This document shows, piece by piece, positions 1-7,999 of a stretch of DNA of 13,785 nt. The number at the start of each line of letters is the position of its first letter. The stretch's first letter is position 1. The stretch spans positions 1 through 13,785 of the forward strand of contig JAGXAX010000014.1 in assembly GCA_018971405.1 (NCBI GenBank). Direction: 5' to 3'. This DNA comes from Alphaproteobacteria bacterium. Lineage in GTDB: Bacteria; Pseudomonadota; Alphaproteobacteria; Micavibrionales; UBA2020. Position numbers and translations under genes: made by a program. The notes below the pieces were generated by a model, which worked only from the letters and a program-made list of their open reading frames with translations, did no database searches and had not been told where the DNA came from.

Positions 1-965
1 GACTGTTCGATCTCGTTCATCTTGTACCAGTCGCCGGCCTTGATCGTCACGACGTTCTTCAGGAAATCCGGATTGAGGCCGGCGATGTTGCTCGTGATAT
101 TGACGGCGCTGACCTTATAACGCTGCCCTTCGTGGATCGAGAAGGTCAGGATGAAGCTTTTGCGGTCGGGCGACAGCTGCGCCACGGCCGTCTTGACCTG
201 AAAATCCGCGTAGCCGTGGTTGAGGTAAAAGCGTCGCAGCAGTTCTTGGTCATAAGCGAAACGATCCTGGTCGTATGTGTCGTCGTTGCTCCAGAACCTG
301 TACCAGCGCTCCTCGCGGCTGCGGATGACGGTTTTCAGCGCGTCCGCGCTGAAGCGTTTGTTGCCGATGAAATTGATGCGGTAGATCAGCGTTTCCGGCC
401 CTTCGGTGATCTTGAAGATCAGGTTCACGCGGTTCTGGTCGAGCTTGATGATCTGCGGGTCGATCACGGCGGAGAAGCGCCCGCTCAGGCGGTAAAGCTC
501 CTGCAGGCGCTCGACGTCGGCCTGCACCTTGGTGCGCGTCAGCACCATGCGCGGCTTGAGCTGGATTTCGGTTTTGAGGTCGCTCGCCTTGAGCTTCTTG
601 CTGCCCTCGAAGCGGATCTCGTTGATGATCGGGTTTTCCACGACCTTGATGACGAGGTCGCCGCCGTCCTGACGGATGGAAACGTCGGCGAACAGCCCCG
701 TGGCGTAGAGGCTTTTCAGCGAGCTGTCGATCAGCGACTGGTTGAACGGGTCGCCCTTCTGGATGCTGATGTAGGACAATACCGTGGAGGTCTCGATACG
801 CTGGTTTCCCTCCACCACGATGTTGCGGATGACGTTGGCGGCCGCGGCGGCCTCGGGATGATGGCGCGATATCGCCGCATGACCCTTTTGCGGGAAGATG
901 CCCGCGCAAAGCAGCAGCGCGGAGAACATCAAAATAATGCTTCTGAAGGACAAGGTTTTTTTCAT
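1..965 (-). CDS. bamA: BamA outer-membrane assembly factor, N-terminal part (cut by window edge)
   Basis: Central subunit of the BAM complex, which inserts beta-barrel proteins into the outer membrane. The 321 complete codons visible give an N-terminal signal peptide (MKKTLSFRSIILMF..., likely cut after the GHA near residue 30). This is followed by periplasmic POTRA-type repeats with the expected pattern: VIRNIVVEGNQRIE opens the first, NPIINEIRFEGSKKLK the second, LIYRINFIGNKRFS the third and YKVSAVNITSNIAG the fourth. The beta-barrel would lie beyond the left edge, so the gene is partial at its 3' end. The ATG at 963-965 is chosen because it is directly followed by the signal peptide. No good Shine-Dalgarno is visible, and the rseP stop lies only 20 bp upstream, which suggests coupling. 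Position after rseP is the usual one in Proteobacteria. The identification rests on POTRA pattern, signal peptide and context. Confidence 0.93.
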   Translation of the reverse strand, partial: MKKTLSFRSIILMFSALLLCAGIFPQKGHAAISRHHPEAAAAANVIRNIVVEGNQRIETSTVLSYISIQKGDPFNQSLIDSSLKSLYATGLFADVSIRQDGGDLVIKVVENPIINEIRFEGSKKLKASDLKTEIQLKPRMVLTRTKVQADVERLQELYRLSGRFSAVIDPQIIKLDQNRVNLIFKITEGPETLIYRINFIGNKRFSADALKTVIRSREERWYRFWSNDDTYDQDRFAYDQELLRRFYLNHGYADFQVKTAVAQLSPDRKSFILTFSIHEGQRYKVSAVNITSNIAGLNPDFLKNVVTIKAGDWYKMNEIEQ

Positions 966-985
966 GTATCTGTTGCGGCTTGGTT

Positions 986-2182
986 TCAGAAGATGTGGTG
1001 TTTGACGTAAGAGATGATTTTAAGCTGGATGAGGTCGTTCCAGGTAGAGAACAGCATAATACCAAGTATGAGCGTCAAGCCAACCCTTAATGCGTACTCC
1101 TGAAAACGTTCGCCGGGGGGCTTGCCCCGTATTTTTTCCATAGCATAAAAAGCCAGATGCCCGCCGTCGAGCATGGGTACGGGCAGGAAATTGATCAGCC
1201 CGAGATTGACCGACAAAAGTGCGGCGAAGGAGATCAGCGAGACGATTCCCTGCTGTGCGAAATCTCCGGCATAGGCGCCGATGCGCAGGATGCCGCCGAG
1301 TTCGTTGGCGCTGCGCGTGCCCTTGATCATCTGCCAGAGCGCCTTGAGCGTGTCGGCGGTGATGCCCCACACGTCCGCGTTGGCGGCGACGAAGGCCGAC
1401 CCCAAGGTGTGTTTGATCATCGCCGAGCCTTTGGGCGGCGCGTAGATGCCGAGCCTGCCGCGCTCGTCTTTGAAGCCGAAGCGGTCCGTCTCCTGAATGA
1501 GCGCGGGCGTGACGCGGATGGCGACGACGTCCTTGCTCCACGTGTCCTTTCCGGTGGAGTGCACCAGACGCACGACGATCGGCTTGTTCAGGTTGACGGA
1601 GACATACTGCACCATGTCCTGAAAGCGGGTGATTTTCCTGTCGTTGAGGTAAAGGATCTTGTCATCCGGACGGATGCCCGCCTTTTCCGCGGGCGAGCCG
1701 ACTTCCAGCTTGCCGACGACCGGCGGCGTATAGGGTTGGCCGACGAAGGTGTAAAGCCCGGTCAGAATGAAGATGGCGAAAATGAAATTGACTGCGGGGC
1801 CGGCGGCGACGATGGCGGAGCGCTTGGCGATGCTTTGCGCGTAAAACGCCACCTTCTTTTCTTCGGCGGCGAGAGGCTTCTGCTTTTCATCCGCATGCTG
1901 CGCGCTGGCGGGATCCATGTCGCCGAACATCTGCACGTAACCGCCGAACGGCAGCCAGCTCACTTTCCAGCGCGTGCCTGCCTTGTTCGTCCAGCCGAAG
2001 ATTTCCCTGCCGAAGCCGATGGAGAATGTCTCCACCCTGACGCCGCACAGCCGCGCGACGATGTAATGCCCCCATTCGTGCACGAATACGAGGACGCTCA
2101 AGACCACCACGAACGGAATGACGTAAACCGCCGCGAAATGTTCCGGCGCGGCCAGAAACTTATGTAAGAGATCCATCCACAT
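986..2182 (-). CDS. rseP: RseP site-2 intramembrane zinc metalloprotease
   Basis: Inner-membrane protease of the S2P (M50) family. In E. coli it cleaves the anti-sigma factor RseA and remnant signal peptides within the membrane. The 398-residue protein has the zinc-binding HEWGH at residues 35-39 inside the first hydrophobic segment (FVHEWGHYIVARLCGV). A second hydrophobic segment follows (FIFAIFILTGLYTF). A single PDZ-like domain is seen around residues 155-215 (VGSPAEKAGIRPDDKILYLN). The third metal-ligand motif NFLPVPMLDGGHL includes D339 and precedes a final membrane helix. E. coli RseP is about 450 residues with two PDZ domains, so this is the shorter single-PDZ form common in Alphaproteobacteria. 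The ATG at 2182 is assigned, but an ATG two codons later is also possible because no clear Shine-Dalgarno decides between them. It lies 34 bp after dxr and 20 bp before bamA. Confidence 0.95.
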   Translation of the reverse strand: MWMDLLHKFLAAPEHFAAVYVIPFVVVLSVLVFVHEWGHYIVARLCGVRVETFSIGFGREIFGWTNKAGTRWKVSWLPFGGYVQMFGDMDPASAQHADEKQKPLAAEEKKVAFYAQSIAKRSAIVAAGPAVNFIFAIFILTGLYTFVGQPYTPPVVGKLEVGSPAEKAGIRPDDKILYLNDRKITRFQDMVQYVSVNLNKPIVVRLVHSTGKDTWSKDVVAIRVTPALIQETDRFGFKDERGRLGIYAPPKGSAMIKHTLGSAFVAANADVWGITADTLKALWQMIKGTRSANELGGILRIGAYAGDFAQQGIVSLISFAALLSVNLGLINFLPVPMLDGGHLAFYAMEKIRGKPPGERFQEYALRVGLTLILGIMLFSTWNDLIQLKIISYVKHHIF

Positions 2183-2216
2183 TTAAACTAAAAGGCTTCC
2201 CCTGCCGTTGCTGCGC

Positions 2217-3374
2217 CTAGTGTACTCCCGCGATAACCTTCTCTGCAATACGCCGCGCGTCCGCATCGGTTTGAAAAATCGCTTCGAGGGATGATACAGA
2301 AGGAATCTCCGCGGTTTGTAAAGTCTCCCCCACTACACTTTCTATTTCAGAAAATTTCAGCTTGCGCGTCAGAAAAGCCGCGACCGCCGCTTCGTTCGCT
2401 GCGTTGAAAACGGCCGATGCGGCGGGGGAATTGGCCTGCAAAACATCACGCGCCATTTTTACGGAAGGAAATCTAACGATATCAATTTGTTCAAATGATA
2501 AATTAATCTGATTTCCAAGGTTTAACGTGTCTCCGGTCGTTGCCATACGTTCCGGCCACGCCAGTGCGTTGGCGATGGGCGTCCGCATGTCCGGTGCTCC
2601 CATTTGAGACAAGATAGATCCATCGATATACTCAACCATCGAGTGAACAATTGACTGCGGATGGATCACCACATCTATTTTATCATGTTTTACATTAAAC
2701 AAATAATACGCCTCTATGATTTCCAAAGATTTATTCATCATGGTTGCGCTATCAACGGAGATTTTCCGGCCCATGGCCCAGGTCGGGTGCTTCACGGCCT
2801 GCTCCGGCGTGATGCTGCCCAGTTCCGCACGCGTTTTACGTAAAAAAGGCCCGCCAGATGCCGTGAGGATAAGCCGTTTCACGCCGTCGATCTGCCGCGG
2901 GTTCAAAACCTGAAATATGGCATTATGCTCGCTATCGACCGGCAGCAGGCTCGTGCCGTGTTTTCTGACCGCCTCCATCATGAACGGCCCCGCGCAGACG
3001 AGCGATTCTTTGTTGGCGAGGGCGACGGTCGTGCCCTGCTCTATCGCACGCAAGGTGGACGATACGCCCGCCGCGCCGACGATCGCCGCCATGATCCAGT
3101 CCGCGGGGATGCCCGCCGCATCGACGACGGCTTGTGACCCCGCCGCGGCTTTGGTCTTCGTGCCCGCCAGCGCCTGTTTCAAATCCTCATAAAGTTTTTC
3201 ATCGGCGATGACCGCGTGTTCCGCGCCGAGGGCGCGCGCCTGCTCCGCCAGAAGCGCCACGTTGGTATTGGCTGTGAGGGCGACGACCCTGAATTTATCC
3301 GTTCGGCTGGCGACGAGGTCGATCGTGCTGCGCCCAACCGAGCCTGTCGAGCCGAGGATACTGACGGTTTTCAC
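2217..3374 (-). CDS. dxr: 1-deoxy-D-xylulose-5-phosphate reductoisomerase (DXR), GTG start
   Basis: Second enzyme of the MEP isoprenoid pathway, converting DXP to 2-C-methyl-D-erythritol 4-phosphate with NADPH. The 385-residue protein has the nucleotide-binding GSTGSVG at residues 8-14 and ANKESLV at 120-126. Its metal ligands D147 and E149 are in LPVDSEHNAIFQVL, with E218 in NKSLEIIEAYYLF, and the flexible-loop segment is HPTWAMGRKISVDSATMMNK. IHPQSIVHSMVEYIDGS follows. Length matches the family. An ATG start would require a long extension through cdsA. The GTG at 3372-3374 instead gives the proper N-terminus and forms a GTGA overlap with the cdsA stop. The product feeds UppS two genes upstream, since undecaprenyl diphosphate is built from MEP-derived units. 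The 3' third is clearly more AT-rich than neighbouring genes. Confidence 0.97.
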   Translation of the reverse strand: MKTVSILGSTGSVGRSTIDLVASRTDKFRVVALTANTNVALLAEQARALGAEHAVIADEKLYEDLKQALAGTKTKAAAGSQAVVDAAGIPADWIMAAIVGAAGVSSTLRAIEQGTTVALANKESLVCAGPFMMEAVRKHGTSLLPVDSEHNAIFQVLNPRQIDGVKRLILTASGGPFLRKTRAELGSITPEQAVKHPTWAMGRKISVDSATMMNKSLEIIEAYYLFNVKHDKIDVVIHPQSIVHSMVEYIDGSILSQMGAPDMRTPIANALAWPERMATTGDTLNLGNQINLSFEQIDIVRFPSVKMARDVLQANSPAASAVFNAANEAAVAAFLTRKLKFSEIESVVGETLQTAEIPSVSSLEAIFQTDADARRIAEKVIAGVH

Positions 3375-4063
3375 GGCGCGAACCTCGCGATCATCCCGAA
3401 GATCAGCGCCACCAGCAGCAGCGCGTCGATGCGGTCGAGCACGCCGCCGTGGCCGGGGATGATCGTGCCGGTGTCCTTGATGCCGATGCGGCGCTTGAAA
3501 AAGGAAATCAGCAAATCGCCCGCCTGCCCGCACATGGCGAGGACGGAGCCCGTCAGCGCATAAGCAGCGGGCGAAAAATGCCCGATGGTTGCGACGTGGA
3601 ACTTCGCCAGCGTTGCGGGGCAAGCGAGACCGCCAGCGACGATCCCCGCACCGACGCTGCTGCCGATAAAGCCGGCCCATGTCTTTTTGGGGCTGATTTT
3701 GGGCGCGAGCTTCGGCCCGCCAATAGCACGCCCCGAAAAATAGGCGGAAATGTCGCTCGCCCAGACGATCAAAAGCAAGGTGAGCATGTTGTAAAGGCCG
3801 TAAGGCGCGAAAATGCGCAGCCAGATCATCGTCGCGCAGGAAACGGCGATATAAAAAACGCCGAAAAACATGAACGGCAGGCGGTATTTCTGCTCCACCT
3901 TCATCATGCCCGTCCATTCGGAGATGCCGATCGCCGTAGCCGCGCCCATCAGCAGGATAAAGGCCAGCCCGCCGAGATAAAGCGCCCCCAGGACGATCGC
4001 GCCGAAAATCGCCCCGCCGCGGATGCGCGCCTTCAGCGAGCTGTCAATGGTTCCGGTCGTCAT
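3371..4063 (-). CDS. cdsA: Phosphatidate cytidylyltransferase (CDP-diglyceride synthase)
   Basis: Inner-membrane enzyme making CDP-diacylglycerol from phosphatidic acid and CTP, the branch point to phosphatidylethanolamine, phosphatidylglycerol and cardiolipin. The 230-residue protein is mostly hydrophobic helices. It has SDISAYFSGRAIGG near residues 103-116, then KISPKKTWAGFIG near 122-134. The C-terminal family signature spans about 187-213: SFFKRRIGIKD followed by PGHGGVLDRID. It is shorter than the E. coli enzyme (about 285 residues), missing part of the N-terminal membrane region. An in-frame ATG at 4165 would add 34 residues, but they are arginine-rich and read antisense-like out of uppS. 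The ATG at 4061-4063 is preferred because it forms an ATGA overlap with the uppS stop. The gene ends in a GTGA overlap with dxr. Confidence 0.95.
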   Translation of the reverse strand: MTTGTIDSSLKARIRGGAIFGAIVLGALYLGGLAFILLMGAATAIGISEWTGMMKVEQKYRLPFMFFGVFYIAVSCATMIWLRIFAPYGLYNMLTLLLIVWASDISAYFSGRAIGGPKLAPKISPKKTWAGFIGSSVGAGIVAGGLACPATLAKFHVATIGHFSPAAYALTGSVLAMCGQAGDLLISFFKRRIGIKDTGTIIPGHGGVLDRIDALLLVALIFGMIARFAP

Positions 4064-4809
4064 CCCTGTATCTCGTGCGATTGCGAAAGCCCGCCGAAAC
4101 GGCGGTCGCGACCGCTGAAATGGGCGACGGCATCCTTCAGATCTTTTTTCGAGAAGTCCGGCCACAGCGTGTCGGTGAAGTAAAGCTCGGCATAGGCCAT
4201 CTGCCAGAGGAGGAAGTTGCTGATGCGGCTTTCTCCGCTGGTGCGGATCATCAGGTCGGGGTCGGGAATGTCGCCGGTCATCATGTAACGAGAGAAACTG
4301 TTCTCATTGACTGTCGCGAGGTCCGTTTCATCCGCCCTGACCTGCCGCGCCAGTTCCTTCGCCGCAAAGATGATGTCCTGCCGCCCGCCGTAATTGAGCG
4401 CCAGCACGACGGTGATCTTCGCGTTGTCGCGGGTCAGGTTCTCGGCGTTCTCGATCAGCTTGACGATGTCGATGGGCAAGGCCGACCGGTCGCCGATGAC
4501 TTTGATGCGCGCGCCGTTCTTGTGCAGCTCGGCGGTTTCCTTCTTGAGGTAATAGCGCAGGAGGTTCATCAGGTCGTTGACTTCATCCGCCGGACGGTTC
4601 CAGTTCTCGGATGAAAAGGCGAACAGGGTCAGGTAGCGGATGCCCAGTTCTCCCGCCGCCTCGACGACATGCCGCGCCGCTTCCGCCCCCTTGCGGTGGC
4701 CTTCGGTACGGCTCAATCCTCGCGCCGTCGCCCAGCGGCCGTTGCCATCCATGATAATGGCGACGTGCGCCGGGATATTTTCATTTCCCGTGTTCTGCGG
4801 CGCGTTCAT
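4060..4809 (-). CDS. uppS: Undecaprenyl diphosphate synthase (cis-prenyltransferase)
   Basis: Condenses isopentenyl diphosphate units onto farnesyl diphosphate to give the C55 lipid carrier used for peptidoglycan and O-antigen. The 249-residue cytosolic protein shows the family motifs in order. HVAIIMDGNGRWA carries the catalytic Asp (D21) and the phosphate-binding GNGRW. LTLFAFSSENWNRP spans about 60-73. PDPDLMIRTSGE and SNFLLWQMAYAELYF lie near the C-terminus, followed by LWPDF. Length is normal. It starts 3 bp after the frr stop with only a weak CAGG upstream, so translation probably relies on ribosomes arriving from frr. It overlaps cdsA by ATGA. Confidence 0.97.
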   Translation of the reverse strand: MNAPQNTGNENIPAHVAIIMDGNGRWATARGLSRTEGHRKGAEAARHVVEAAGELGIRYLTLFAFSSENWNRPADEVNDLMNLLRYYLKKETAELHKNGARIKVIGDRSALPIDIVKLIENAENLTRDNAKITVVLALNYGGRQDIIFAAKELARQVRADETDLATVNENSFSRYMMTGDIPDPDLMIRTSGESRISNFLLWQMAYAELYFTDTLWPDFSKKDLKDAVAHFSGRDRRFGGLSQSHEIQG

Positions 4810-4812
4810 CGG

Positions 4813-5358
4813 TCAGACCTGCTTGATTTCCTGTTCCTTGTGCGCGAGAGCCTCTTCGACCTTCTTGATCCAGCCGTCGGTCATCTTCTGGATCTTGTCT
4901 TCGGCCTTTTTCAGTTCGTCTTCCGGCAGCTTGTTCTTCTTGGCCGTGTCCATGCCCTCGCGGCGGATGTTGCGTACGGCGATCTTGGCCTGCTCCGCGT
5001 ATTTGGAGGCGACTTTGGCGAGCTCGACGCGGCGTTCCTCCGTCAGACCGGGCAGCGGCACGCGGATCAGCGTGCCCGCCGGTTGCGGATTCAGGCCAAG
5101 GCCCGCGGTGGAAATGGCTTTTTCCACGGCCTTGGTATTGCCGGCATCCCAGACCTGCACTGTCAGCAGGCGCGGCTCCGGCGCGCTTACCGTCGCGACC
5201 TGATTGATCGGCATCTTGCTGCCGTAAACCTCGACGTGGATATTGTCGAGCAGGTTGGTGGAGGCGCGGCCCGTGCGCAGGCCCTGAAATTCCTTGTGAA
5301 GCGCGTCGACCGCGCCTTGCATGCGACGTTCGTAATCGGTGAAATCCATCTCAGGCAT
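4813..5358 (-). CDS. frr: Ribosome recycling factor
   Basis: Splits post-termination ribosomes together with EF-G and frees mRNA and tRNA. The 181-residue protein is of standard length. It shows [20 protein letters not shown] then RTGRAS near the N-terminus, a central beta domain ([20 protein letters not shown]), and the C-terminal helical segment [20 protein letters not shown]. The ATG at 5356-5358 lines up with the usual alphaproteobacterial N-terminus. It sits 5 nt after a GAGG Shine-Dalgarno that lies inside the end of pyrH, and the genes overlap by 8 bp. Placement between pyrH and uppS is typical. Confidence 0.97.
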   Translation of the reverse strand: MPEMDFTDYERRMQGAVDALHKEFQGLRTGRASTNLLDNIHVEVYGSKMPINQVATVSAPEPRLLTVQVWDAGNTKAVEKAISTAGLGLNPQPAGTLIRVPLPGLTEERRVELAKVASKYAEQAKIAVRNIRREGMDTAKKNKLPEDELKKAEDKIQKMTDGWIKKVEEALAHKEQEIKQV

Positions 5359-6088
5359 TTTTGACCTCTTTCTTTTCCATGACGACAGTGCATTCCCCGC
5401 GGCCCTGCATCAGTTCGGCGAAGGCGCCGGGGCGCTTGATGGAGAATATGATGACGGGGATGTCGTTTTCCCGCGCCAGCGAAATGGCCGCCGCGTCCAT
5501 GACGCCCAGGTCCTTCGACAGGACGTCCATGTACGTCAGATTGTCGAACTTCGTCGCGGTCGGCACCTTGACGGGATCGGCGGTGTAGACGCCATCGACC
5601 TTCGTGCCCTTGAGCAGCGCGTCGCAGCCCATTTCCGACGCGCGCAGGGCCGCCGCAGTGTCGGTGGTGAAGAAAGGATTGCCCGTGCCCGCGGCGAAGA
5701 TCACCACGCGCCCCTTCTCCATGTGATGCATGGCGCGGCGGCGGATGTAAGGCTCGCAGACGGAAGCCATCGGGATGGCGGACTGGACGCGCGTAATGAC
5801 GTCCTGCTTTTCAAGGGCGTTCTGCAGCGCGAGAGAATTGATGACGGTCGCCAGCATGCCCATATAGTCGGCCGCCGCGCGATCCATCCCTTCCGCCGCA
5901 CCGGAAACGCCGCGGAAGATGTTTCCGCCGCCGACGACGAGGCAGACCTCGACGCCGAGATCGACGACTTCCTTGATGTCGCGCGCGATGCGGTCGACCA
6001 TCGCGGGCTCGATGCCGTATTCCCCCGTCCCCATCAGGGCTTCGCCCGATATCTTCAGAAGAACACGCTTGAACCGCGCCTTGGCCAT
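5351..6088 (-). CDS. pyrH: Uridylate (UMP) kinase
   Basis: Hexameric bacterial UMP kinase of the amino acid kinase fold, phosphorylating UMP to UDP in pyrimidine nucleotide synthesis. The 245-residue protein begins with the ATP-binding [15 protein letters not shown]. It then shows the glycine-rich [13 protein letters not shown], the [16 protein letters not shown] segment, [20 protein letters not shown] with the acidic residue bed, and [13 protein letters not shown]. All are characteristic of PyrH. Length is standard. The ATG at 6086-6088 has an AGGAG at 6097-6101 (8 nt spacing) and lies 24 bp downstream of tsf. Its end overlaps the frr start by 8 bp. Confidence 0.98.
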   Translation of the reverse strand: MAKARFKRVLLKISGEALMGTGEYGIEPAMVDRIARDIKEVVDLGVEVCLVVGGGNIFRGVSGAAEGMDRAAADYMGMLATVINSLALQNALEKQDVITRVQSAIPMASVCEPYIRRRAMHHMEKGRVVIFAAGTGNPFFTTDTAAALRASEMGCDALLKGTKVDGVYTADPVKVPTATKFDNLTYMDVLSKDLGVMDAAAISLARENDIPVIIFSIKRPGAFAELMQGRGECTVVMEKKEVKNA

Positions 6089-6112
6089 GTTGACAACTCC
6101 TGCCGTTTTAAA

Positions 6113-7036
6113 TCACCCCGCCGCCATTTTCGCGACTTCGGAGGCGAAATCATCCTCCTTTTTTTCGACGCCCTCGCCCAGTTCATAGCGGACGTAACCC
6201 GCCAGCCTGACGGGCGCGCCAAGGTCTTTGGAGGCTTTTTCAAGAACGGCGGAGATTTTGGTCTGACCGTCGATGACGAAGACCTGCTCCAGAAGGACGG
6301 CCTGTTCGTAGAACTTGCGCAAGCTGCCTTCGACCATCTTCTCGACGATTTCGGCGGGCTTGCCACTTTGTTTGGACTTGTCGGCGTAGATGGCGCGTTC
6401 GCGTGCGACGATGTCCTTGTCGAGCGAAGCGACGTCCAGCGATTCAGGGCGCGCAGCGGCGACGTGCATCGCCAGCTGGCGGCCGAGTTCGGCCAGCTTG
6501 TCGGCGGGCGCGGAGGATTCGAGGCCGATCAGCACGCCGATCTTGCCGAGGTTCGGCGCGAGGGCGTTGTGGACGTAGGTCGCGACCACGCCCTGCTTCA
6601 CCGCGAGGGCCTTCATGCGGCGCAGCGACATGTTTTCGCCGATGGTGGCGATCAGGTCGGTCAGCGTCGCTTCGACCGTCTTGGCGCCGAGGCTTGCGGC
6701 TTTCAGCTTCTCGACGTCGTCGATCTCGTTCTTGAGCGCGAGTTCCGTCACCTTGGTCAGCATGGCCTGGAACTGTTCGTTACGGGCGACGAAATCCGTC
6801 TCCGCGTTCAGTTCCACCGCGACGGCGGAAACGCCCTGCGCGGCAACGCCGACGAGGCCGTCGGCCGCGGCGCGGCCGGACTTCTTGGCGGCGGATGCAA
6901 GGCCTTTCTTGCGGAGATAATCCATCGCCGCTTCCATGTCGCCCTTGTGTTCCGCGAGGGCCTTTTTGCAGTCCATCATGCCCGCGCCGCTTTTCTCACG
7001 AAGCTCCTTGACAAGGGATGCAGTGATCTTAGTCAT
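6113..7036 (-). CDS. tsf: Translation elongation factor Ts
   Basis: Guanine-nucleotide exchange factor that regenerates EF-Tu-GTP. The 307-residue protein has the N-terminal UBA-like domain (LVKELREKSGAGMMDCKKAL, about residues 8-27) and the diagnostic TDFVARNEQF motif at 80-89, which holds the TDFV residues that contact EF-Tu in E. coli. A long core with the usual two halves follows. It is slightly longer than the E. coli protein (283). The ATG at 7034-7036 is preceded by AAAGGA (7045-7049, 8 nt spacing). It follows rpsB by only 20 bp, so rpsB and tsf are certainly co-transcribed unless an internal signal intervenes, and none fits in that gap. Confidence 0.98.
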   Translation of the reverse strand: MTKITASLVKELREKSGAGMMDCKKALAEHKGDMEAAMDYLRKKGLASAAKKSGRAAADGLVGVAAQGVSAVAVELNAETDFVARNEQFQAMLTKVTELALKNEIDDVEKLKAASLGAKTVEATLTDLIATIGENMSLRRMKALAVKQGVVATYVHNALAPNLGKIGVLIGLESSAPADKLAELGRQLAMHVAAARPESLDVASLDKDIVARERAIYADKSKQSGKPAEIVEKMVEGSLRKFYEQAVLLEQVFVIDGQTKISAVLEKASKDLGAPVRLAGYVRYELGEGVEKKEDDFASEVAKMAAG

Positions 7037-7056
7037 CGTTCTTTTCCTTTCAGTGT

Positions 7057-7848
7057 TCAGCCGGCGGCCGCAGAGACTTTCAGTTCCTCGGATTCATCGA
7101 GATGCTCCGCCGCCGGGTCTTCCGACGCGCCGAGATCCGCGCCAGAAGCCGTGACTTCGGCCTGCAAGCCGTCCAGAACCGCTTCCGCGAACAGGTCGCA
7201 GTAGAGGTTGATGGCGCGGGTGGCGTCGTCGTTGCCGGGGATGGGGAAGTCGATGCCGTCCGGATCGCAGTTGGAGTCGACGACCGCGAACACCGGAATG
7301 CCCAGCTTGCGGGCTTCGAGGATGGCGTTGGCTTCCTTGTTGGTGTCGATGACGACCATCGCGTCGGGCAGGCCGCCCATTTCCTTGATGCCGCCGAGGG
7401 CTTTTTCAAGCTTTTCCTTTTCGCGGGCGAGGCCGATCTGCTCTTTCTTGGTGAGGCCGCGCTTGATTTCTTCGTCCGTCAGCATTTTTTCCACGTCGCG
7501 CAGGCGCTTGATGGAGGCGGAAATCGTGCCCCAGTTGGTGAGCATGCCGCCGAGCCAGCGGTAGTTCACGTAGTATTGGCCGCAGCGTTGCGCCGTTTCG
7601 GCGATTTTGTCGGCTGCCTGACGCTTGGTGCCGACGAACAGCACGCGGCCGCCGTTGGCGGCGATATCGCGCACGCCCTTCAGGGCGGCATAGAGCATCG
7701 GCACGGTGAGTTCGAGGTTGATGATGTGGACTTTGTTCCGCTCGCCGAAGATGTAAGGCTTCATCTTGGGGTTCCAGCGGCGGGTGTGGTGGCCAAAGTG
7801 GATGCCGGCTTCGAGAAGCTGGCGCATCGTGAACGTAGGCATAGTCAT
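7057..7848 (-). CDS. rpsB: 30S ribosomal protein S2
   Basis: Small-subunit ribosomal protein S2. The 263-residue product begins [20 protein letters not shown], followed by [16 protein letters not shown]. The latter matches the family signature region and the alphaproteobacterial N-terminal length, so the first ATG (7846-7848) is preferred over the ATG two codons later. Further motifs are [30 protein letters not shown], and [19 protein letters not shown] near the middle. The tail is extended and acidic ([12 protein letters not shown]). An AAGGA Shine-Dalgarno lies at 7859-7863 with a 10-nt spacer. It is first gene of the minus-strand block and is preceded by a structured leader. Confidence 0.98.
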   Translation of the reverse strand: MTMPTFTMRQLLEAGIHFGHHTRRWNPKMKPYIFGERNKVHIINLELTVPMLYAALKGVRDIAANGGRVLFVGTKRQAADKIAETAQRCGQYYVNYRWLGGMLTNWGTISASIKRLRDVEKMLTDEEIKRGLTKKEQIGLAREKEKLEKALGGIKEMGGLPDAMVVIDTNKEANAILEARKLGIPVFAVVDSNCDPDGIDFPIPGNDDATRAINLYCDLFAEAVLDGLQAEVTASGADLGASEDPAAEHLDESEELKVSAAAG

Positions 7849-7858
7849 GACGGTCGTG

Positions 7859-7863
7859 TCCTT
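7859..7863 (-). promoter_or_regulatory. rpsB Shine-Dalgarno (AAGGA)
   Basis: On the minus strand GGAAGGACAC precedes the rpsB ATG by 10 nt. It decides the upstream ATG (7848) as the start and lies just outside the base of the hairpin at 7877-7922. Ribosome access could therefore be influenced by that structure. Confidence 0.75.
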
Positions 7864-7876
7864 CCGGTTATACCTC

Positions 7877-7962
7877 TGCAGGCCTTTGGTTCCCTAAAAG
7901 GAACACCGAAAAACGGCCTGCATGCGAATTAGCAATCTTTTGAACCATTCAAGAGCTTTGCT
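7877..7962 (-). promoter_or_regulatory. Structured 5' leader of rpsB: two hairpins
   Basis: Two stem-loops precede the rpsB ribosome-binding site. The proximal one pairs TGCAGGCC (7915-7922) with GGCCTGCA (7877-7884), 8 bp perfect. Inside it GGTGTTCC pairs with GGAACC (7900-7907 with 7888-7893, one bulged base). The distal one spans 7931-7962, where AGCAA pairs with TTGCT and TCTTGAA with TTCAAAAGA, with small internal loops. This is seen directly. In E. coli the rpsB-tsf operon is known to be repressed by S2 binding to the rpsB leader. That this leader does the same is inference only, since its sequence is not one I recognise. Confidence 0.55.
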
Positions 7963-7972
7963 TGGCGTTGTT

Positions 7973-7999
7973 TTTATATGTATTTTCCCGTTTTTGCAA
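7973..7999 (-). promoter_or_regulatory. Candidate rpsB promoter
   Basis: On the minus strand TTGCAA (7999 down to 7994) and TATAAA (7978 down to 7973) are separated by 15 bp, in an AT-rich stretch. Transcription would begin near 7966 and give a leader of about 118 nt containing both hairpins. The spacer is shorter than ideal. A 17-bp register with TAAAAA is also possible. No better pair was found between allA and rpsB. Confidence 0.35.

Noticed and set aside
1157..2167. 336-codon plus-strand frame opposite rseP
   Set aside because: A complement shadow of a secure gene, with no ribosome site of note and no family features.
3375..3917. In-frame N-terminal extension of dxr to an ATG at 3917
   Set aside because: The added 181 residues are an Arg/His-rich shadow of cdsA. 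The GTG at 3374 gives the proper Dxr N-terminus.
4064..4165. In-frame N-terminal extension of cdsA by 34 residues
   Set aside because: The extra stretch overlaps uppS in another frame and is not membrane-like. The ATGA junction explains the start better.
5339..7204. 621-codon open frame on the plus strand opposite pyrH and tsf
   Set aside because: It runs antisense to two certain genes. Its composition (many Arg, Asp, His, Val, Gly) is what the reverse of GC-rich coding DNA gives, and no motif is recognisable.
7102..7932. 276-codon plus-strand frame opposite rpsB
   Set aside because: Shadow of rpsB and its leader, with a low-information sequence and no domain.
7868..7948. 26-codon reading frame in the rpsB leader (minus strand, ATG at 7948, TAA at 7868-7870)
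   Set aside because: It has no Shine-Dalgarno and no run of one amino-acid type. Its bases are already explained by the two hairpins. A leader peptide cannot be excluded but is not supported.
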